Shown piece after piece: positions 21,934 to 25,180 of a stretch of DNA of 25,180 bases. The translations under genes were made by a program, and so were the position numbers. This DNA is from a virus. The stretch lies in the IMG/VR virus record IMGVR_UViG_3300007722_000106, positions 1 through 25,180 of that record, one strand, 5' to 3'. The notes under the pieces were generated by a model. The model did no database searches. It worked only from the letters and a program-made list of their open reading frames with translations, and was not told the origin of the DNA. The first letter of the stretch is position 1. Each line of letters opens with the position of its first letter.

Positions 21934-22344
21934 ATGAGAAACGGGGATATAAGTAACGACATACCGCAACGTATTATTGTTACTGATGATGTTTTTATTC
22001 TTTTAGAAACCGAAGTGCTTCCAAAAAAATATAAAGTTTTTAAAAGAACAAGAAAAAAAGTATCTTTTAAAAAAGAAGTTCTTAGCCAGCTCTACTTATG
22101 GGCTGTTAGAACTCCTTACACGATTGAACTGGCGTCCTTTAACTTAAACCAAGAAGAGTTAACAAAAGTTATGGACACCTTGGATGAATACGGGACTAAT
22201 CCCTTTCGGTACTGCGTGGCGTACACGACTATCGAAGATCTAATTGGTCAGTTACCATATCGTCCTGAATTAATTGGGGTCATTGATAGACCTGATCGAA
22301 TGTTACGTTACGGGCACTGGGGAATGGATATGGCGAGACTATGA
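21934..22344 (+). CDS. Protein of unknown function in the replication operon (136 aa)
   Basis: I take ATG 21934, just after the SWIM gene stop, rather than the TTG 24 bases upstream. A Lys-rich stretch (KKYKVFKRTRKKVSFKKEV, ~residues 33-51) is followed by TPYTIELASFNLNQEELTKVMDTLDEYGTNPFRY and a YCVAYTTIEDLIGQLPYRPELIGVIDRPDRMLRYG segment, described here in parts. The latter half looks like a degenerate HAD-type or nuclease-like alpha/beta unit (time-course strand, helix, GVID), but I see no active-site set. Function unknown. It ends in ATGA overlap with the helicase gene. Confidence 0.7.
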   Translation: MRNGDISNDIPQRIIVTDDVFILLETEVLPKKYKVFKRTRKKVSFKKEVLSQLYLWAVRTPYTIELASFNLNQEELTKVMDTLDEYGTNPFRYCVAYTTIEDLIGQLPYRPELIGVIDRPDRMLRYGHWGMDMARL

Positions 22345-23588
22345 ACAACGAGAAGCGATTACTTAGCAAGGCTCTTTTAGAAAGAGACTTAACTCCTCTA
22401 TTTGACCGAAACGTTACACCATCTTGGTTTTCAGATGAAGCTGACAAAAAGATTTGGATTTACTTTCGTGAGCACTACGCTCGTTACGGAGAGTGTCCAA
22501 GCCTTGACGTAGTTAAAGACAATTACCCTTCTTACGAAATAGTTCCAGTTAACGACACCATTGACTACCTTTTAGATTCCCTATCTTCAGCCCGACGTAA
22601 GGTTTACACGGCTAACCTTTTGCGTGATGCGATTGAGAAGATTGACAGAGAGCAAGACCACGAAGGCGCTCTTCAAGTCTTACAGGCTGGCGTTCTTAAA
22701 ATGGACGAGGCTGGGTTTAGTAAAACCAACGACATAGATATTACTGAAGACAAAGAATTAGACCGACGTTGGGATCGCTACCAACAACGAAAGTTAATCC
22801 CAAATGGGTTGCTTGGCTACCCCACTGGGTTTCCTACTATTGACAAAGTAACTAACGGTCTTCAAGACGAACAGTTAATTGTTATTACCGCAACACCAAA
22901 GACTGGTAAGTCTACTGTTGCAATGCAAGTTGCTATTAATATTCATGTTAACTCTGAAGTAATGCCTATGTTTTATTCTTTTGAAATGAGCAACAGAGAG
23001 CAAGAAGACCGTTACGACTCTATGCGTGCAAGAATTTCTCACCAGCGTTTAATTACAGGAACTTTAAACGAAGACGAAGAAGGCAGGTACAGCAGACTTG
23101 TTACTAATAGAATGCGAGAAGACAAAGAGAAGTTTTGGCTTGTCGACTCCTCATCTGGGTCAACGCTAAGTGGAGTAACCGCTAAGTTACAACTACACCG
23201 CCCAAGTATTTTATTTATTGACGGTATGTATTTGATGACAGACGAACAAACTGGCGAGCAAAATACTCCGCAAGCTTTAACTAATTTAACTAGAGGGTTT
23301 AAACGTTTGGCGCAGACTTTTAAAATTCCTATTGTTATTACTACTCAGTCTTTAGACTGGAAAAAAGGTAAGGGCGGCAGACTTACCGCAAACTCTATTG
23401 GGTACTCTTCTTCTTTCTTTCAAGATGCCGACGTACTGTTTGGTCTTGAAAAACCAGAAGAAAGCGATGACCAGACTCGTATCCTTAGCGTTCTTGCAAG
23501 CCGTAACAGCGGACCAGGATCTACGTTCTTAACATGGGCATGGGATGAGGGAACGTTCCGTGAAATGACGGGAGAGTTAGACGCATGA
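22341..23588 (+). CDS. DnaB-like replicative helicase
   Basis: A 415-residue protein, slightly shorter than bacterial DnaB. The N-terminal domain (~1-115, LLSKALLERDLTPLFDRNVTPSWF) is the reduced helical version seen in phage helicases. A linker follows, then the RecA-like core: GLLGYPTGFPTIDKVTNGLQ, Walker A ATPKTGKST with Lys190, FYSFEMSNREQEDR (catalytic Glu near 218), Walker B ILFIDGMY with Asp294, and an IVITTQS segment with sensor Gln (~335). ATGA overlap with the primase gene. Unwinds the fork ahead of phage DNA synthesis. Confidence 0.93.
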   Translation: MNNEKRLLSKALLERDLTPLFDRNVTPSWFSDEADKKIWIYFREHYARYGECPSLDVVKDNYPSYEIVPVNDTIDYLLDSLSSARRKVYTANLLRDAIEKIDREQDHEGALQVLQAGVLKMDEAGFSKTNDIDITEDKELDRRWDRYQQRKLIPNGLLGYPTGFPTIDKVTNGLQDEQLIVITATPKTGKSTVAMQVAINIHVNSEVMPMFYSFEMSNREQEDRYDSMRARISHQRLITGTLNEDEEGRYSRLVTNRMREDKEKFWLVDSSSGSTLSGVTAKLQLHRPSILFIDGMYLMTDEQTGEQNTPQALTNLTRGFKRLAQTFKIPIVITTQSLDWKKGKGGRLTANSIGYSSSFFQDADVLFGLEKPEESDDQTRILSVLASRNSGPGSTFLTWAWDEGTFREMTGELDA

Positions 23589-24514
23589 CCGTTGAGGAGA
23601 TGGAAGACTTTCTTAAAAGTCTTGGTATTGAAACTTACGGCGCTCGCGGTTCAGAGGTAAAAGGTTTATGCCCCGGTCACTTTGATCGCACAGGAAAAAA
23701 AGACCGCAACCCTTCTTGGTCTATTAATGCCGACACTGGCGCTCACAACTGTTTTTCTTGCGGATTTCGTGGAGGATTGCAGTACCTTGTTTCATACGTT
23801 AACGGCATTCCTATGCAAGAAGCTGACGAGTGGGTTAAAACAACGACTAGCGATTTATCAATGCGGTTAGAGCGAGCGCTTAATCCAAAACCAAAAGTTG
23901 AATCGGTATCAACTGATATCACCGAGGCTAACCTTGCCGCTTACGTTACTCCCCCGGTAAAACTTTTACGTAGTAGAGGAATAACAAAAGAAGCCGCTGA
24001 GAAGTACGGCATTTTGTATGATGATCGCTTAGAGAATTGGATTATTCCAATTAGAAATTTAGAAGGAAAGCTTTTAGGCTGGCAAGAAAAAGGTTCAAAA
24101 GGTCGTTACTTTAGAAACTATCCCGCTGGTATTCAGAAAAGCCATTCTTTGTTTGGCTACCATCAATACAAAGGCGGGCTAATGGTAGTAGTCGAATCCC
24201 CACTAGATGTGGCTCGTATGGCCTCTGTAGGGGTTCTAGGGGGTGTTTCTACTTACGGTACAGCCGTGTCTAAAGAACAGTTAAATGTAATTAAGGGCGC
24301 TGACAGGGTTGTCGTGGCAATGGACAATGACAAGGCTGGTCACCAAGCCTCTAAAGATTTTTTAAAGAAGTCTATTGAGATGTGGTTTGAGTGTTGGTTT
24401 TTTGACTATGCCTCTAGCGATATAAAGGATATTGGCGGAATGAGCAAGGTTGAGATAGTCTATGGAATTGAACACGCAAAGCACGCACTACACGGAGAGA
24501 AGGCACTGACATGA
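23585..24514 (+). CDS. DnaG-like primase with zinc-finger and Toprim domains
   Basis: A 309-residue protein. The N-terminal zinc-binding domain has C29-PG-H32 and C56-FS-C59, a CHC2 finger. The Toprim domain has the acidic set VVVESPLDVARM with Glu204 and VVVAMDNDKAG with Asp247 and Asp249, plus a GGVSTYGTAVSK loop. Between them LRSRGITKEAAEKYGI and LGWQEKG segments match the phage/bacterial DnaG core. The length suits a compact phage primase without a C-terminal helicase-binding domain, so contact with the helicase must be made otherwise. It follows the helicase gene with overlap. Confidence 0.93.
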   Translation: MTVEEMEDFLKSLGIETYGARGSEVKGLCPGHFDRTGKKDRNPSWSINADTGAHNCFSCGFRGGLQYLVSYVNGIPMQEADEWVKTTTSDLSMRLERALNPKPKVESVSTDITEANLAAYVTPPVKLLRSRGITKEAAEKYGILYDDRLENWIIPIRNLEGKLLGWQEKGSKGRYFRNYPAGIQKSHSLFGYHQYKGGLMVVVESPLDVARMASVGVLGGVSTYGTAVSKEQLNVIKGADRVVVAMDNDKAGHQASKDFLKKSIEMWFECWFFDYASSDIKDIGGMSKVEIVYGIEHAKHALHGEKALT

Positions 24515-24681
24515 TTGATGTAGAGCTGAGATACGGCGCAATTTGGTTAAACAATTTGCCTGTTGTTGTAGTAGATGAAGATTTTATTGAGTACCTTCGA
24601 GAGGAAAGCTACGTAGAGATAGAGTACTCAGATTTTTGTTTAGAGTATGCCGCGTGGGAAAAAGAAAATAAGGTTCAGTAA
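24511..24681 (+). CDS. Small acidic protein (56 aa), unknown
   Basis: The ATG overlaps the primase TGA (ATGA), and its TAA overlaps the next ATG. The protein is acidic (VDEDFIEYLREESYVEIEYSD) with a single Cys. No family recognised. Coupling on both sides supports translation; a role in replication or as an inhibitor is unsupported. Confidence 0.6.
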   Translation: MIDVELRYGAIWLNNLPVVVVDEDFIEYLREESYVEIEYSDFCLEYAAWEKENKVQ

Positions 24682-24833
24682 TGCTTAAACCACGAATACA
24701 CATGCGAGGTCGCTATGTGCCACCTAAACCAAAACATGAACACGATTTTGTACTTGATCAAGATGGGCAAGTCACCTGCAAGGACTGTGGTGCTATGGAT
24801 GATGAGAAAGAGTTAATACATGATTTCGAGTAA
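24681..24833 (+). CDS. Small zinc-finger-like protein (50 aa)
   Basis: TAATG-coupled to the upstream gene, ending TAA at 24831-24833. It has a basic N-terminus (KPRIHMRGRYVPPKPK), a HEHDFVL segment and a TCKDCGAMDDE knuckle (CxxC), a pattern like half of a small zinc ribbon found in many phage accessory proteins. Metal binding is likely with the His residues at 19 and 21; function unknown. Confidence 0.6.
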   Translation: MLKPRIHMRGRYVPPKPKHEHDFVLDQDGQVTCKDCGAMDDEKELIHDFE

Positions 24834-24846
24834 AACAGGAGGAATC

Positions 24847-25180
24847 ATGGAGCGTATTTGTGATCATGGAGTAGGGCACCCAGACCCAGATGAATACCGA
24901 GTTCTTAATGGATTAGATGATGGGATTCATGGTTGTGACGGATGTTGTCAGGACGGAACAGATGAAGACTACATAAACTATATCCACCAACATAGAATAG
25001 ACCAATATGAAAAGATGAGGGCATTACGAGAGAGGGAGGCGGAAGTGATGAAAGAAGCAGAACTCCGACTTTGCCAACATAAATGGCGAAATGAATTTAG
25101 CAATACCCATCTTATAACACACATTGTATGCACCATATGTGATCTTGAGATTAAGAGGCAGGATTTAGATTCTATTATGC
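24847..25180 (+). CDS. Cys/His-rich protein, truncated by the window edge
   Basis: ATG 24847 behind AGGAGG. About 111 codons are open to the right edge. It contains ERICDHGVGHPDPDE, a HGCDGCC cluster, a charged helix (QYEKMRALREREAEVMKEAEL), then CQHKW and CTICDLEIK. This makes two separable possible zinc sites, and the end CQHKW...H...CTIC is a common phage zinc-ribbon ending. The N-terminal HPDPDE resembles small actinophage proteins of unknown function. The stop is outside the window. Confidence 0.72.
   Translation, partial: MERICDHGVGHPDPDEYRVLNGLDDGIHGCDGCCQDGTDEDYINYIHQHRIDQYEKMRALREREAEVMKEAELRLCQHKWRNEFSNTHLITHIVCTICDLEIKRQDLDSIM

Noticed and set aside
1-25180. tRNA genes, integrase, transposase, DGR reverse transcriptase, lysis cassette
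   Set aside because: No cloverleaf-sized gap and no matching protein seen on either strand.

Overview
The window is a contiguous piece of a contractile-tailed (myovirus-type) phage genome. Every gene I can support lies on the + strand, and genes are packed with gaps of a few bases or ATGA/TAATG/GTGA overlaps. Tail sheath, T4 gp19-type tube, gp25-type and gp6/J-type baseplate proteins, a gpD/gp27-type hub and a gp5-type spike identify the virion class. By eye the DNA is moderately AT-rich, with strong AGGAG/AGGAGG ribosome sites and frequent GTG starts. The host cannot be read from the window. The gene order and the baseplate-chaperone/tape-measure arrangement resemble large actinobacteriophage-type and environmental (freshwater) myoviruses, but that is inference.

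Region 1 (1-2347) holds the C-terminal end of a virion protein, possibly the major capsid protein, then two collagen-like fibre proteins and a 41-residue protein. The larger fibre starts with an Mtd-like attachment domain and carries a perfect 72-bp tandem duplication in its Gly-Pro-Thr repeat. Region 2 (2362-3411) is a GT2 glycosyltransferase with TPR-like repeats, sitting just after the fibre genes. Region 3 (3420-5872) holds probable neck and tail-completion genes around a run of tiny lysine-rich proteins, with a rho-independent terminator at 4668-4689.

Region 4 (5912-19424) is the tail module in assembly order: sheath, tube, baseplate/tail chaperone with a likely +1 frameshift extension, tape measure with an M23 peptidase domain, CIS-tube-like protein, LysM protein, hub, spike with an inserted beta-sandwich, gp25, gp6/J, a small fibre-like protein, and a gpI-like protein carrying FN3-like and carbohydrate-binding-like modules.

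Region 5 (19470-24514) is a translationally coupled replication operon: SLOG-like protein, winged-helix putative initiator, DnaC-like loader, SWIM zinc-finger protein, unknown protein, DnaB-like helicase and DnaG-like primase. A cluster of dyad symmetries at 20258-20377, inside the low-complexity linker of the initiator gene, looks like a lambda-O-style embedded origin. Region 6 (24511-25180) holds three small proteins, two Cys/His-rich, the last running off the edge.

No tRNA, CRISPR array, integrase, transposase or lysis cassette is visible. No stretch longer than about 115 bases lacks a gene.
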